Shown: positions 1 to 8,413, counted from the first letter of the stretch. The stretch: DNA of 38,105 nt from an uncultured Gammaproteobacteria bacterium (GCA_913058135.1 CAJXPR010000024.1:1-38105); one strand, 5' to 3'. The notes: generated by a model from the letters alone, not told the origin. Program-made: numbers and translations.

Positions 1-49
1 ACGAGATTTCTGCCTGTCTCGTGGGCTCGGAGATGTGTATAAGAGACAG
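1..49 (+). other. Nextera sequencing adapter left in the assembly
   Basis: Not biological sequence. Bases 1-7 match the end of the Illumina P7 primer, 8-15 (TTCTGCCT) match the i7 index block that I remember as N703, 16-30 are the Nextera read-2 linker, and 31-49 are the 19-bp Tn5 mosaic end used in tagmentation. Genomic sequence therefore begins at about position 50, and the link between adapter and insert marks a fragment end. Confidence 0.97.
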
Positions 50-68
50 TTATCATATAGTGCGATAA

Positions 69-85
69 CGTACTATACAAGTACG
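69..85. repeat. Short inverted repeat upstream of padR
   Basis: Two 5-bp arms, CGTAC (69-73) and GTACG (81-85), flank a 7-base AT-rich spacer. The stretch 50-206 is visibly richer in A+T than the genes that follow. It could be a further regulator site or chance; no function is assigned. Confidence 0.25.
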
Positions 86-129
86 ATATCGAACTAAATA
101 AGGGTGATCAAATAAATTCCCCACAGTGC

Positions 130-158
130 TTGCTTTTATACTGTGTGGCGCCTAGTAT
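130..158 (+). promoter_or_regulatory. Predicted sigma-70 promoter of the padR operon
   Basis: A -35-like TTGCTT (130-135) and a -10-like TAGTAT (153-158) are separated by 17 bp, giving an expected transcription start near 165 and a leader of about 40 bases before the padR ATG. Both hexamers match four of six consensus bases. The promoter is interleaved with the inverted repeats at 138-180. Confidence 0.5.
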
Positions 159-180
159 TAAGCTGTGTGACACACAGTAT
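138..180. promoter_or_regulatory. Predicted PadR operator (inverted repeats over promoter)
   Basis: ATACTGTGTG (138-147) recurs as its exact reverse complement CACACAGTAT (171-180). A nested 15-bp palindrome, CTGTGTG-A-CACACAG, lies at 163-177. One half-site sits between the -35 and -10 elements and the palindrome covers the expected start site. This is the geometry of a repressor operator. PadR proteins are commonly autorepressors, so the adjacent regulator is the obvious candidate, but binding is inferred. Confidence 0.55.
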
Positions 181-206
181 GCGCCGTACAGTATAGGAAA
201 AATCTC

Positions 207-554
207 ATGACAACCGCTCAACTGGACAAAATGCGACTGGAACTGCGTCGCGGAGTACTGGTACTTGCCGTCCTTGCCTCACTGAAGCAGCCACACTACG
301 GCTATTCATTGCGCAGGCAGTTGCAGGACCGTGGCATTGATATTGACGAAGGCACGCTTTATCCGCTGATTCGCCGACTGGCGGATCAGGAGCTGCTGGA
401 CAGTGAATGGCGTCAGGGTGAGGGCCGGGAGCGTCGCTATTATCAGCTCTCCGAACTTGGGGCAACGCTACTGGAACAGCTGACCGACGAGTGGCAACTA
501 TTAAATTCCGCCTTGGGCAGTTTGCTGGGCACCGTAACAGAGGAGAGCAACTGA
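207..554 (+). CDS. PadR family transcriptional regulator
   Basis: A 115-aa winged-helix DNA-binding protein of the PadR family, acting as a cytoplasmic dimeric repressor. The N-terminal helix and the segment around residues 30-37 (YGYSLRRQ) form the start of the winged helix. DEGTLYPLIRRL (about 48-59) is the recognition-helix signature, and GRERRYYQLSELG (about 74-86) is the wing. The protein is short, typical of the PadR-s2 subgroup lacking a long C-terminal domain. The ATG at 207 follows AGGAAA by a normal spacing. Its stop (552-554) overlaps the ATG of the next gene (554-556), so the two are translationally coupled. Inverted repeats over its promoter suggest autoregulation. The ligand or signal cannot be told from sequence. 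Confidence 0.93.
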   Translation: MTTAQLDKMRLELRRGVLVLAVLASLKQPHYGYSLRRQLQDRGIDIDEGTLYPLIRRLADQELLDSEWRQGEGRERRYYQLSELGATLLEQLTDEWQLLNSALGSLLGTVTEESN

Positions 555-1498
555 TGGATCTGGTGACACGTTATATTGCTGCCGTGCAGCGTGAACTTCC
601 CGAGAGCAAGCGTGATGAAATTGGTCGCGAATTGAAAGCCAATATCATGGATCAGCTGGACGGTCTGGCGGAGCAGCAGGGCACGCTGACAGAGGCTGAT
701 ATTGCCACGGTCCTGAAGCAGATGGGACGGCCGCGCACCGTGGCACAGCAATTTGTGCCGCCGCAGCCACTGATCCGCCTCAGCTATATGCCATTGTATC
801 AATACACGCTGTTCATGGTGTTGGGCATTCTGTTTCTGTTACAGGTCGTGGGTACTACCGTCACCTGGATTTCCAGCAGTGATATGGGGCTGGTGCGATA
901 TCTGCTCAGTCTGGCGAGCGGGTTTCTGGATGATGCCATTTTTGGTTTTGCCAGCATCACCGCGGCCTTCTGGTTCATGTCACGCGAATCATCGGGACCG
1001 TCCGCAAGCTGCAACAGCGACTGGCGCCCAGAGCAATTACCCAAGGCGGGACCGGGGTGGCAGCACATTTCCCTGCAGGATATCTTTACTGATCTGGCGA
1101 CCTATCTGTTCCTGCTGGTAGTGATCTGGTACCCGGTGTGGATGTCGGCAGAGCAACTGGACAACAGCCGGCTGATGCTGACCGACCAGGCACGTTTGTG
1201 GCTGCAATGGGCCAGCCCGCTGGCTGTGCTGGGTATTGCCCTGGGCCTGTGGCAATTGCAGCAACGGCTGTGGAGTCGTGCCATGCTGCTAAGCAATCTT
1301 GCACTCAATAGTGCCCTGGTAGTGGTGATTCTGATGCTGGCGGCCAGCGGCCCGCTGCTGCAACTGGACGCAGAGCGCTGGCATGGTGTGTTCGAATTGC
1401 ATCAGCTGGAGCGCACGGCCGTCATTTCGTTGATCATAATCGCCATGTTCCCGTTGTGGGAAGCGGGCCGGGATCTGCTGCGGCTGCGTCAGTTGTAG
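554..1498 (+). CDS. HAAS-domain-like multi-pass membrane protein, PadR partner
   Basis: A 314-aa protein. Residues 1-70 are a soluble helical region (YIAAVQREL...GRELKANIMDQL) resembling the HAAS domain (HTH-associated alpha-helical signalling), which is characteristically encoded next to PadR regulators. About six hydrophobic segments follow, starting near residue 84. The family is thought to couple a membrane sensing or transport part to the neighbouring PadR, but its signal is unknown. The frame stays open upstream to 491, but the ATG at 554 is preferred: AGGAGAG lies just upstream and the start overlaps the padR stop (TGATG). Transcription from the padR promoter is expected. No enzyme motif is visible. 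Confidence 0.8.
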   Translation: MDLVTRYIAAVQRELPESKRDEIGRELKANIMDQLDGLAEQQGTLTEADIATVLKQMGRPRTVAQQFVPPQPLIRLSYMPLYQYTLFMVLGILFLLQVVGTTVTWISSSDMGLVRYLLSLASGFLDDAIFGFASITAAFWFMSRESSGPSASCNSDWRPEQLPKAGPGWQHISLQDIFTDLATYLFLLVVIWYPVWMSAEQLDNSRLMLTDQARLWLQWASPLAVLGIALGLWQLQQRLWSRAMLLSNLALNSALVVVILMLAASGPLLQLDAERWHGVFELHQLERTAVISLIIIAMFPLWEAGRDLLRLRQL

Positions 1499-1507
1499 CA
1501 GTCCGGT

Positions 1508-1529
1508 AAGGGTACATGAAGGGTACATG
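1508..1529. repeat. Perfect 11-bp tandem duplication
   Basis: AAGGGTACATG occurs twice head to tail (1508-1518 and 1519-1529) in the short gap between the convergent HAAS-type gene and the photolyase gene. It does not form a hairpin with a T-tract, so it is not a recognisable terminator. Probably replication slippage. Confidence 0.6.
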
Positions 1530-1555
1530 CAAAAACCTTTGCGCCGTTGTTGTCA

Positions 1556-2896
1556 TCAGGCAATGGGCCAGTCGGCGGCGTCAACCGAGTCCAGCGCCAA
1601 CTCGGGCGCATCGGGGGCCCAGCGATTGATGTAGGCGCGATCCGCGTCATAGAGCGCGGTCTGTTTTTCGATGTCAAAATGCCGTCCCCCGCGCGGGTCC
1701 ACGCCCACGCCGGCGATGTATTGCCAGTTGCCCCAGTTGGAGGCCACATCGTAATCGATCAACTGATGCTCAAACCAGGCGGCGCCGTAACGCCAGTCCA
1801 TGGCCAGCTCATTGATAAAACAGCTGGCGGCAATCTGGCGGCCGCGGTTGGACAGATAACCGGTCTCCTTGAGCTGGCGCATGCAGGCGTTAACCAGTGG
1901 CCACGGTGTATTGCCATGGCACCATTTCTGGTAACGCTCCGGGTGCAGGCAGCCGTGTTGCGGCTTATCCGCGAGGCCTTTGAGTGCATACAGTCGGTCG
2001 CCTTGTGCCAGCGCCAGCCACTGAAAATATTCGCGCCACAGCAGTTCAAAAAACAACCAGCGGGTTGATTCATTCTGGCCGTGGGTTTTTTCATATTGCT
2101 GTAATACCTGCGTGACCCGCCGCGGCGACAGACAACCATGATTCAGCCAGGGCGACAGTTTGGAAGAACTAGTCCAGCCGTCCAGTTCATTGCGCACATC
2201 CTTGTAGCTCGATGGCAACGTGCCACTGAAGTACTCATGTAAATGTTGTTTGCCGGCAGGCTCGCCGCCACCAATGGCCGCGATGCTGAATCTGGACTGC
2301 GAGGCGTCCGGCCGACGGTAGCTGCCCGGTATCCATGTCGGCAAGGTAGGGGCAGGCACTGACCTGAGTACCGGACGCGGCAACGACATCGGGGTCTGGG
2401 CGGGAGGCGGCACGGACAGCAGTTCGGCCTGTTGACGGAACGGGGTAAAGCCTTTCAGCAGGTCGGAGGAGGCCATCGGGAGCTGTTGCTTATCAAACAA
2501 AGTGGCACTGTCGACTTCTTCGATCTCGAGCGCGGGAAAGCGCTCGGCCAGAAACCGGAGCACTTTGCGCTCGTCACTGCCGAACTGCCGGCTGCACACC
2601 AGACGTTTGATCTTGTGTCTGGCGATCAGGCTGATCAGCTGCTGTTCCGGGTAGCCGTACTCGATATACAGGTGTTGATTCAGCGCGGCCAGGGCTGTAG
2701 AAAGCGCCTCAAGCGATTGCTGCAGAAAATGCCAGCGGTGCGTACCCATGGCACTGATGTGATAGCGGTGCGGATTGAACCAGCGGCGATTGACACAATA
2801 CACGCACAGCAGTGCATCACTCTGGGCGGCGCGGGTCAGGGCGGGATTGTCATCAAGTCGAAGGTCTTGTGTGAACCAGTACAGCGTTGTCAGCAT
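1556..2896 (-). CDS. DASH-type cryptochrome/photolyase
   Basis: A 446-aa FAD-dependent photolyase/cryptochrome. The N-terminal alpha/beta antenna domain opens with YWFTQDLRLDDNPAL. The C-terminal helical FAD domain contains KLSPWLNHGCLSPR, WLFFELLWREYFQW, YLSNRGRQIAAS and YDVASNWGNWQYIAGVG, the last being the family signature next to FAD. The TPFR motif after the linker and the overall pattern match Cry-DASH better than class I CPD photolyases such as E. coli Phr. Cry-DASH enzymes repair CPDs mainly in single-stranded DNA, and some have signalling roles. The ATG at 2896 has AGGAT upstream. The gene stands alone, divergent from the NHL lipoprotein and convergent with the HAAS-type gene. Light or stress regulation is not visible. 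Confidence 0.92.
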   Translation of the reverse strand: MLTTLYWFTQDLRLDDNPALTRAAQSDALLCVYCVNRRWFNPHRYHISAMGTHRWHFLQQSLEALSTALAALNQHLYIEYGYPEQQLISLIARHKIKRLVCSRQFGSDERKVLRFLAERFPALEIEEVDSATLFDKQQLPMASSDLLKGFTPFRQQAELLSVPPPAQTPMSLPRPVLRSVPAPTLPTWIPGSYRRPDASQSRFSIAAIGGGEPAGKQHLHEYFSGTLPSSYKDVRNELDGWTSSSKLSPWLNHGCLSPRRVTQVLQQYEKTHGQNESTRWLFFELLWREYFQWLALAQGDRLYALKGLADKPQHGCLHPERYQKWCHGNTPWPLVNACMRQLKETGYLSNRGRQIAASCFINELAMDWRYGAAWFEHQLIDYDVASNWGNWQYIAGVGVDPRGGRHFDIEKQTALYDADRAYINRWAPDAPELALDSVDAADWPIA

Positions 2897-2987
2897 TGCG
2901 TTATCCTGCGGCCTTGGTTGACCTGTTGGTTCTGGGGAGTATGCTTAACCGGGCAAGGCATTACAACAATAAGGAGCCCGGAATCCT

Positions 2988-4145
2988 ATGACAGAGAAGC
3001 CTATGACATATACGACGATTCGCGCAAAACAGTCCTTTGCTGGCGCCACACTGATATTGACCCTGATGACCGGCTGTGCAGGAACCACAGCCAATAGCGG
3101 TAACGCTATTACCGGCGAAGGTGTGCCCAATCCCAATCCCGTGGTCACCCGCAACTGGGGTGAATTGCCTGAGGGCAGGGAATGGGGATCAACCGCAGGT
3201 GTAGACATCGATCCATTTGATGGGCACGTTTGGGCGTATGAGCGATGTGGCGCCGGCAGTTTCGGCTCCGGTGTGCCGATCAATTGCCATACCAACCCGG
3301 TAGCGCCCATTTTCAAGTTTGACCGCCAAACCGGTGAGGTGCTGGCCAATTTCGGCGCGGGCATCATGGTAACCCCGCACGGTATTCATGTTGATAACGA
3401 AGGGAACGTCTGGGTAACTGACTTTGCCACCAATGAAGAGGGTAGCAAAGGCCAGCAGGTGCACAAGTTCAGTCCCACTGGCGAGCTGTTGCTAAGTCTG
3501 GGCACCCCTGGTCAGGCCGGCAATGACGGGCGGCACTTCAATCAGCCCAATGATGTTGTGGTGGGTCCTGATGGCAGCATCTATGTGTCGGACGGCCATA
3601 GCGGCCAGGGCATGACCACCAATCAGGCCATGGCCGAGGGGCGTGCCAATGGCCTAACCGCGAGGGTAATGAAATTTGCACCGGATGGCACCTTTATCAA
3701 ACAGTGGGGACAGATTGGTGTTCGTCACGGGGAGTTCCGCACGCCTCATGCCCTGGATTTTGATTCGCAAGGCCGGCTTTGGGTCGCAGACCGTGGTAAT
3801 CATCGCCTGGAGATTTTTGACCAGGATGGCAACTATCTCGAATCGCGCTACATGTTCAGCCGTGTCAGCGGTATCTTCATTACCGATGACGATATGCTGT
3901 ATGCCATTGATTCAGAATCCAGTCCGACCAACCATGTGGGGTGGCGTAACGGTGTTCGCATCGGGCACATCGACCACGACCATGTCACCGGCTTTATCCC
4001 GCCGTTTGAGCGTGAAGACCGGGTCTATCAGGGCACGGCAGGCGAAGGCGTGGCGGTGGATGCCGATGGCAATGTCTATGCCGCCGAAGGCCCCAACTCA
4101 CTGAATCAGGCGGGCGGCGCTTTTACCAGATACTCGGTAGATTGA
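2988..4145 (+). CDS. NHL-repeat beta-propeller lipoprotein
   Basis: A 385-aa secreted lipoprotein. A short cationic start and hydrophobic stretch end in a lipobox-like LMTGC, placing the lipidated cysteine at residue 30. Repeated blades follow, with motifs such as TPHGIHVDNEGNVWVTD, QPNDVVVGPDGSIYVSD and TPHALDFDSQGRLWVADRGNHR, i.e. NHL repeats forming a probable six-bladed propeller. The closest known pattern is the peptidyl-alpha-hydroxyglycine alpha-amidating lyase (PAL)-like family, but bacterial members rarely have proven activity, so no enzyme is claimed. Start choice: AAGGAG at 2971-2976 lies 11 bases before the ATG at 2988; an alternative ATG at 3003 would shorten the N-terminus by five residues. 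Monocistronic by position. Confidence 0.85.
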   Translation: MTEKPMTYTTIRAKQSFAGATLILTLMTGCAGTTANSGNAITGEGVPNPNPVVTRNWGELPEGREWGSTAGVDIDPFDGHVWAYERCGAGSFGSGVPINCHTNPVAPIFKFDRQTGEVLANFGAGIMVTPHGIHVDNEGNVWVTDFATNEEGSKGQQVHKFSPTGELLLSLGTPGQAGNDGRHFNQPNDVVVGPDGSIYVSDGHSGQGMTTNQAMAEGRANGLTARVMKFAPDGTFIKQWGQIGVRHGEFRTPHALDFDSQGRLWVADRGNHRLEIFDQDGNYLESRYMFSRVSGIFITDDDMLYAIDSESSPTNHVGWRNGVRIGHIDHDHVTGFIPPFEREDRVYQGTAGEGVAVDADGNVYAAEGPNSLNQAGGAFTRYSVD

Positions 4146-4166
4146 AGTGACAAGATGGATGAGAAG

Positions 4167-4223
4167 AAAAAAGGGAGGTGATTATCCGTTCCCGTGTAAA
4201 CCCGGGTACGGGTATTCCCTCCC
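4167..4223 (-). terminator. Intrinsic terminator of the peroxiredoxin gene
   Basis: Read on the minus strand, GGGAGG (4223-4218) pairs with CCTCCC (4178-4173) and is followed at once by TTTTTT (4172-4167). An inner helix, CCCGT/ACGGG (4208-4212 with 4191-4195), stacks inside the long loop. It begins ten bases after the peroxiredoxin stop. On the plus strand the structure lacks a T-tract, so it is unlikely to terminate the facing lipoprotein gene. Confidence 0.75.
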
Positions 4224-4232
4224 GTAACTTCC

Positions 4233-4871
4233 TTACAGGGACTTCTTGCAGAAATAAAAGTCGGTACACTCGTATTCACCTGACGCCACGCGCCGGTTTG
4301 CTTCCTCAAAGGTTTTTGCCGGCGGGACAATGACCTTGTCACCTGGTTGCCAGCCTTCCGGTGTCGCTACGCCGTGTGCATCACTGGTCTGCAGGGCTGC
4401 CAGCAGGCGCAGGAATTCACAGATGGAACGTCCGTTGGACATCGGGTAATACACCATGGCACGCAGTTTTCCTTCCGGATCTATAAGGAAGGTCGCTCGT
4501 ACAGCTGACGTATCGGAAGCACCTTCGTGAATCATGCCGTAGGCCTTGGCGACATCCATTTTCAGATCGTCGATGATAGGGAACGGGATTTCAACTCCGA
4601 ACTTTTCCTTGATATTGCGCATCCACGCGATGTGGGAGTGCGTGCTGTCGATGGACAGCCCCAGCAGTTCGGCGCCGAGTTCGGCAAATGCTGGCGCGGC
4701 CTCGGCAAACGCGATGAACTCAGTGGTACAAACCGGCGTAAAGTCGGCCGGGTGGGAAAACAGAACCAGCCATTTGCCACGGTAGTCACTCAATGATCGT
4801 GGCCCGTGTGTGGTTGGTGCATTAAAGTCTGGTGCGGCTTCATTCAGCCGTGGTAATCCTGAAGTGGTCAT
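4233..4871 (-). CDS. Peroxiredoxin, Prx6 (1-Cys-like) family
   Basis: A 212-aa cytoplasmic thiol peroxidase that reduces hydrogen peroxide and organic hydroperoxides. The active-site motif PADFTPVCTTE gives the peroxidatic Cys48 with Pro41 and Thr45; a conserved arginine occurs in SAVRATFLIDP. The C-terminal extension typical of Prx6 proteins is present (EANRRVASGEYEC...). Two further cysteines near the end (202 and 208, ECTDFYFC) resemble the pair seen in archaeal-type Prx6 enzymes and may resolve the sulfenic acid, so 2-Cys chemistry is possible. The ATG at 4871 has GAGG seven bases upstream. The 250-bp upstream gap is AT-rich and holds an ACATA/TATGT inverted repeat (4970-4983), possibly regulatory. 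A strong terminator follows. Confidence 0.95.
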   Translation of the reverse strand: MTTSGLPRLNEAAPDFNAPTTHGPRSLSDYRGKWLVLFSHPADFTPVCTTEFIAFAEAAPAFAELGAELLGLSIDSTHSHIAWMRNIKEKFGVEIPFPIIDDLKMDVAKAYGMIHEGASDTSAVRATFLIDPEGKLRAMVYYPMSNGRSICEFLRLLAALQTSDAHGVATPEGWQPGDKVIVPPAKTFEEANRRVASGEYECTDFYFCKKSL

Positions 4872-4969
4872 GGTTTAGCCTCATTTAGAATTTGGCAGTT
4901 CTCGAAGGAATATTTACTATTCGTGCTTTGCAGATTGCATGCCAAATCTTATGAGTTACTAAAACGTGC

Positions 4970-4983
4970 ACATAACTCTATGT
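4970..4983. repeat. Short inverted repeat upstream of peroxiredoxin
   Basis: ACATA (4970-4974) and TATGT (4979-4983) are inverted around a 4-base centre, about 100 bases upstream of the peroxiredoxin start. Nothing else is recognisable in 4872-5122. It could be an operator half or chance. Confidence 0.2.
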
Positions 4984-5122
4984 AATACAGGTATTAAAAT
5001 TGTTGGAGTGATTGAGCCTGGTTTGCGTTTCGACTCTATATTGTCAAAAATGGCTGAGTATTTGACAGATACGGCACAAATCCGTTGTCGCTTGTGAAAA
5101 CGATCTTTTTGCCTATCGCTTG

Positions 5123-5299
5123 TCATTGCGGGAAATGCACCAGCTCACGCTTCAACACTTCCAGCAATAAGCGACGCAGGCGTTGTTTGCCGTAACTGTC
5201 GACGCTGTGCATGTCTTCCAGGCTGACGACTCGCGCCTGGAGCAATCGCCTGACCGTGGTCAAATCCATTTCCAATAGAATGCTGTTGTCGCTTCTCAT
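5123..5299 (-). CDS. Small hypothetical protein behind a Fur-like promoter
   Basis: A 58-aa reading frame starting MRSDNSILLEMDLT and ending RELVHFPQ. A strong Shine-Dalgarno (TTGGAGGA) lies about ten bases before the ATG at 5299, and a -10/Fur-box-like promoter lies just upstream. The protein is rich in Leu and Arg, predicted helical and soluble, with no cysteine, signal peptide or membrane segment. The central stretch (VVSLEDMHSVDSYGKQRLRRLLLEVLKREL) could be an amphipathic helical hairpin. I do not recognise the family. It does not look like HemP or Bfd, two small Fur-regulated proteins. The ribosome site, promoter and coding appearance together support a real gene. Confidence 0.65.
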   Translation of the reverse strand: MRSDNSILLEMDLTTVRRLLQARVVSLEDMHSVDSYGKQRLRRLLLEVLKRELVHFPQ

Positions 5300-5335
5300 T
5301 AGCCGGGTCCTCCAAGGGGGGCAGTAACAGATGAG

Positions 5336-5362
5336 ATTATATTAATGCGAAAGATTCTCATT
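5336..5362 (-). promoter_or_regulatory. Fur-box-like site and -10 element of the 58-aa gene
   Basis: On the minus strand AATGAGAATCTTTCGCATT (5362-5344) resembles the 19-bp Fur consensus: the first half TGAGAAT fits well, the second half is weaker, about 10 of 14 positions in the 7-1-7 model. It is followed directly by TATAAT (5341-5336), a perfect -10. A repressor bound here would block the promoter. The small gene starts 37 bases further on. Iron regulation is inferred from the match only. Confidence 0.5.
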
Positions 5363-5454
5363 TGCAATAATGAATTTTAATGATCGGATCTGCGACTGCA
5401 GCAGGGGAGCTTTCGTCGGCGCCAGCATGCTTTGCAGGCACCGGTTCCCGATGT

Positions 5455-8265
5455 CTAGAGCGCCTTTATAGCATCCAGCTTCTCGTTCAGCGCGACGATG
5501 GCAGCCTGGGCAGCGCGTTGACGCTCGCGCTCAACTTCGACCAGTTCCGCCGGGGCATTCTGCACGAATTTCTCATTGCTCAGTTTGCCGCTGATACCTT
5601 GCAGATTTTTCTCCAGCTTGCCGATTTCTTTGCCAAGACGGGCAATTTCCGCATCCTTGTCGATGAGATCCGACAATGGCACCAGAATTTCCATGTCCTG
5701 GTAAAGTTGTGTGGCGCTGACCGGTGCTTCTTCATTGTCGGCCAGGCAGCGGATGTCTGACAGCTTGGCCAGTTTCAGCAGGTTTTGCAGGTTTTCATCC
5801 AGACGGCGATTATCGTCCGCGCTGGTTTTACGCAACAGGGCAGGGAAGGTCCTGCCTGGCGGGATGTTCATTTCGCCACGGATATTACGTACGCCGATGA
5901 TCACACCTTTGACCCAGTCGATGTCACTGTCAGCGCTGGTGTTGATCAGCGCTTCGTCCGCGCGCGGATAGGCCTGTAGCATAATACTGGTGTCGGCGGT
6001 TTTGGTACCAATCAAGGTGGCGATCTTCTGCCAGATTTCCTCGGTGATAAATGGCATCAGTGGGTGCAGCATGCGCAGGCTGATTTCCAGTACGGTCAGC
6101 AGTGTTAACCGGGCCGTACGTGCTTTTTCGGGCTGATTGTCGGCATCCCACAGCACGGGCTTGGACAGCTCGACATACCAGTCACAATACTCGTTCCAGA
6201 AAAAGTCGTAAATAACCTGAGACATCAGATCGAAACGGTAACCGGCCATATGCTCGTGCACCTGAGTCACGGTCTGCTGCAAACGAGACAGAATCCAGCG
6301 ATCGGCCAGGCTCAGGTGCGGGTCATTGCGCAGTGAGGCCACATCATCGGCAGTGAACTGAATGCCTTTTTCTTCCGTGTTCATGATCACGTAGCGTGAG
6401 GCATTCCAGATCTTGTTACAGAAGTTGCGGAAACCTTCCATGCGACCCAGATCAAACTTGATATCGCGGCCGGTGGAGGCCAGCGAATAGTAGGTATAAC
6501 GCAGCGCATCGGTGCCGTAGCCGGTAATGCCTTCAGGGAATTCAGCCCGTGTGTTCTTCTCGATTTTTTGCTGCAATTGTGGCTGCATCAGGCCTTCGGT
6601 GCGTTTGGTGACCAGGTCTTCCAGGGTGATACCGTCGATCAGGTCGATAGGATCAAGTACGTTACCTTTGGACTTGGACATCTTCTGGCCCTGACCATCG
6701 CGGATCAGACCGTGTATGTACACTTTCCGGAATGGGATTTCGCCGGTGAACTTCATGGTCATCATGATCATTCGGGCGACCCAGAAGAAAATGATGTCAA
6801 AACCCGTCACCAGCACATTGGTGGGGTGGAAGGTTTTCAGCGTCTCCAGGTCATTCGGCCAGCCCAGTGTGGAGAAAGTCCACAGCGCCGAGGAGAACCA
6901 GGTGTCCAGCACATCTTCATCCTGACGCAGCGCCAGGGAGGCGTCCAGGTTGTACTTGGCACGCACCTGCTCTTCACTTCGGCCCACATATATATTGCCG
7001 TCAGCATCGTACCAGGCCGGAATGCGATGGCCCCACCACAGCTGGCGGGAGATACACCAGTCCTGCAAATCGCGCATCCAGGAAAAATAGGTGTTTTCCC
7101 AGTTTTTGGGTACGAACTCGATGTCACCGTCCTCAACCGCCTTGATGGCAGGCTCGGCCAGCGACTTGACGGCCACGTACCATTGATTGGTCAGGTAGGG
7201 TTCAATGACGACACCGGTACGGTCGCCACGGGGCACTTTCAATTTGTGTGGTTCGACTTTCAGCAACAGACCTGATGCTTCCATATCAGCAACAAGTTTT
7301 TTGCGTGCTTCAAAGCGGTCCAGTCCCTGGTACGGACCTGGTGCATTGTCGTTGATGGCGGCATCGATGGTGAAGATATTGATCACCTCCAGTTCATGAC
7401 GTTTGCCGACTTCATAATCATTAAAATCATGTGCGGGGGTAATCTTGACGCAGCCAGTACCAAACTCGGGATCAACATAGTCGTCGGCAATAATAGGAAT
7501 ACGACGACCACACAGGGGCAGGTCAATGTATTTACCGACCAGTGACTTGAAGCGCGGGTCCTGCGGGTTAACAGCCACAGCCGTATCACCCAGCAGGGTT
7601 TCTGGCCGGGTAGTGGCGATAGTGATAAAGGTCTCGCCCTTGTCCGTCGTGGCGCCGTCGGCCAGTGGGTATTTAAAGTACCAGAAAAAGCCGTCTTCTT
7701 CTTCAGACAGCACTTCCAGGTCAGATACCGCCGTATGCAACTTGGGATCCCAGTTGACCAGGCGGTTGCCTCGGTAGATCAGACCCTCGTCGTACAGACG
7801 GACGAACACTTCCTCAACTGCCGCCGACAGACCTTCGTCCATGGTGAAACGTTCGCGAGACCAATCAATCGAGCCCCCCAGACGACGGATCTGCTGGGTG
7901 ATGATGCCGCCTGACTCTTCTTTCCACTTCCACACTTCGTCGGTGAACTTTTCCCGGCCCAGATCGGTGCGCTTGAGGCCGTCGCGTTCCAGCCGGCGCT
8001 CGACGACCATCTGGGTGGCGATACCGGCATGGTCGGTACCCACCTGCCACAGTGTGTTTTTTCCCATCATGCGCTGATAACGAATCAGTGCATCCATGAT
8101 GGCGTTCTGGAAACCATGACCCATGTGCAGCCGGCCGGTGACATTGGGGGGCGGAATCACAATGCTGTAGGATTCGCCTTCACCGCTGGGGGCAAAATAG
8201 TTGCGTGCTTCCCAGGTGCTGTACCACTGTTGCTCGATGTCTTTGGGCTGGTAGGTTTTGTCCAT
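5455..8265 (-). CDS. valS: Valyl-tRNA synthetase
   Basis: A 936-aa class I aminoacyl-tRNA synthetase charging tRNA-Val in the cytoplasm. The N-terminus [15 protein letters not shown] matches the family start. The HIGH motif appears as HMGH (residues 47-50, within [13 protein letters not shown]) and the KMSKS loop is at 528-532. The CP1 editing domain lies between ([36 protein letters not shown]). The anticodon-binding domain and C-terminal coiled-coil arm ([18 protein letters not shown]) are complete, and length is normal. The frame extends upstream to a TTG at 8304, but that codon lies inside the predicted -10 element, so the ATG at 8265 is chosen. It lies downstream of pepA with its own promoter, without holC between. 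Confidence 0.98.
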   Translation of the reverse strand: MDKTYQPKDIEQQWYSTWEARNYFAPSGEGESYSIVIPPPNVTGRLHMGHGFQNAIMDALIRYQRMMGKNTLWQVGTDHAGIATQMVVERRLERDGLKRTDLGREKFTDEVWKWKEESGGIITQQIRRLGGSIDWSRERFTMDEGLSAAVEEVFVRLYDEGLIYRGNRLVNWDPKLHTAVSDLEVLSEEEDGFFWYFKYPLADGATTDKGETFITIATTRPETLLGDTAVAVNPQDPRFKSLVGKYIDLPLCGRRIPIIADDYVDPEFGTGCVKITPAHDFNDYEVGKRHELEVINIFTIDAAINDNAPGPYQGLDRFEARKKLVADMEASGLLLKVEPHKLKVPRGDRTGVVIEPYLTNQWYVAVKSLAEPAIKAVEDGDIEFVPKNWENTYFSWMRDLQDWCISRQLWWGHRIPAWYDADGNIYVGRSEEQVRAKYNLDASLALRQDEDVLDTWFSSALWTFSTLGWPNDLETLKTFHPTNVLVTGFDIIFFWVARMIMMTMKFTGEIPFRKVYIHGLIRDGQGQKMSKSKGNVLDPIDLIDGITLEDLVTKRTEGLMQPQLQQKIEKNTRAEFPEGITGYGTDALRYTYYSLASTGRDIKFDLGRMEGFRNFCNKIWNASRYVIMNTEEKGIQFTADDVASLRNDPHLSLADRWILSRLQQTVTQVHEHMAGYRFDLMSQVIYDFFWNEYCDWYVELSKPVLWDADNQPEKARTARLTLLTVLEISLRMLHPLMPFITEEIWQKIATLIGTKTADTSIMLQAYPRADEALINTSADSDIDWVKGVIIGVRNIRGEMNIPPGRTFPALLRKTSADDNRRLDENLQNLLKLAKLSDIRCLADNEEAPVSATQLYQDMEILVPLSDLIDKDAEIARLGKEIGKLEKNLQGISGKLSNEKFVQNAPAELVEVERERQRAAQAAIVALNEKLDAIKAL

Positions 8266-8303
8266 GTCTCTGCTCGGTCTGCGTTGGTTCTGGTAAGCCG
8301 GCA

Positions 8304-8332
8304 AGTATACCCGATAGACACATGACTGTCAG
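8304..8332 (-). promoter_or_regulatory. Predicted sigma-70 promoter of valS
   Basis: On the minus strand CTGACA (8332-8327) and TATACT (8309-8304) are 17 bp apart, each matching five of six consensus bases. The expected start is near 8297, giving a leader of roughly 30 bases before the valS ATG at 8265. The site argues against any start codon at 8304. Confidence 0.65.
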
Positions 8333-8356
8333 ACGAAGTGCTGGCAGCGCAGGTCA

Positions 8357-8382
8357 TGGAGACACGGGAATCGGTGCCTCCA
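8357..8382 (-). terminator. Hairpin downstream of pepA, weak terminator candidate
   Basis: In minus-strand RNA, UGGAGGCAC (8382-8374) pairs with GUGUCUCCA (8365-8357) around an 8-base loop, a 9-bp stem with one G-U pair. No T-tract follows, so it is either a weak terminator, a processing site or an mRNA-stabilising hairpin after pepA. Confidence 0.35.
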
Positions 8383-8413
8383 CGACTTGCTGCCTATAGT
8401 GAACGCATTCGGT

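Noticed and set aside
31-49. Tn5 mosaic end as a sign of a transposon
   Set aside because: It is contiguous with P7, index and linker sequence, so it comes from the sequencing library and not from the genome.
1547-2068. 173-aa open frame on the plus strand opposite the photolyase
   Set aside because: The photolyase FAD-binding motifs are encoded in the other strand here; no independent support.
8266-8304. Upstream TTG start for valS
   Set aside because: The codon lies within the predicted -10 element and the added residues are not part of the family; the ATG at 8265 fits known N-termini.
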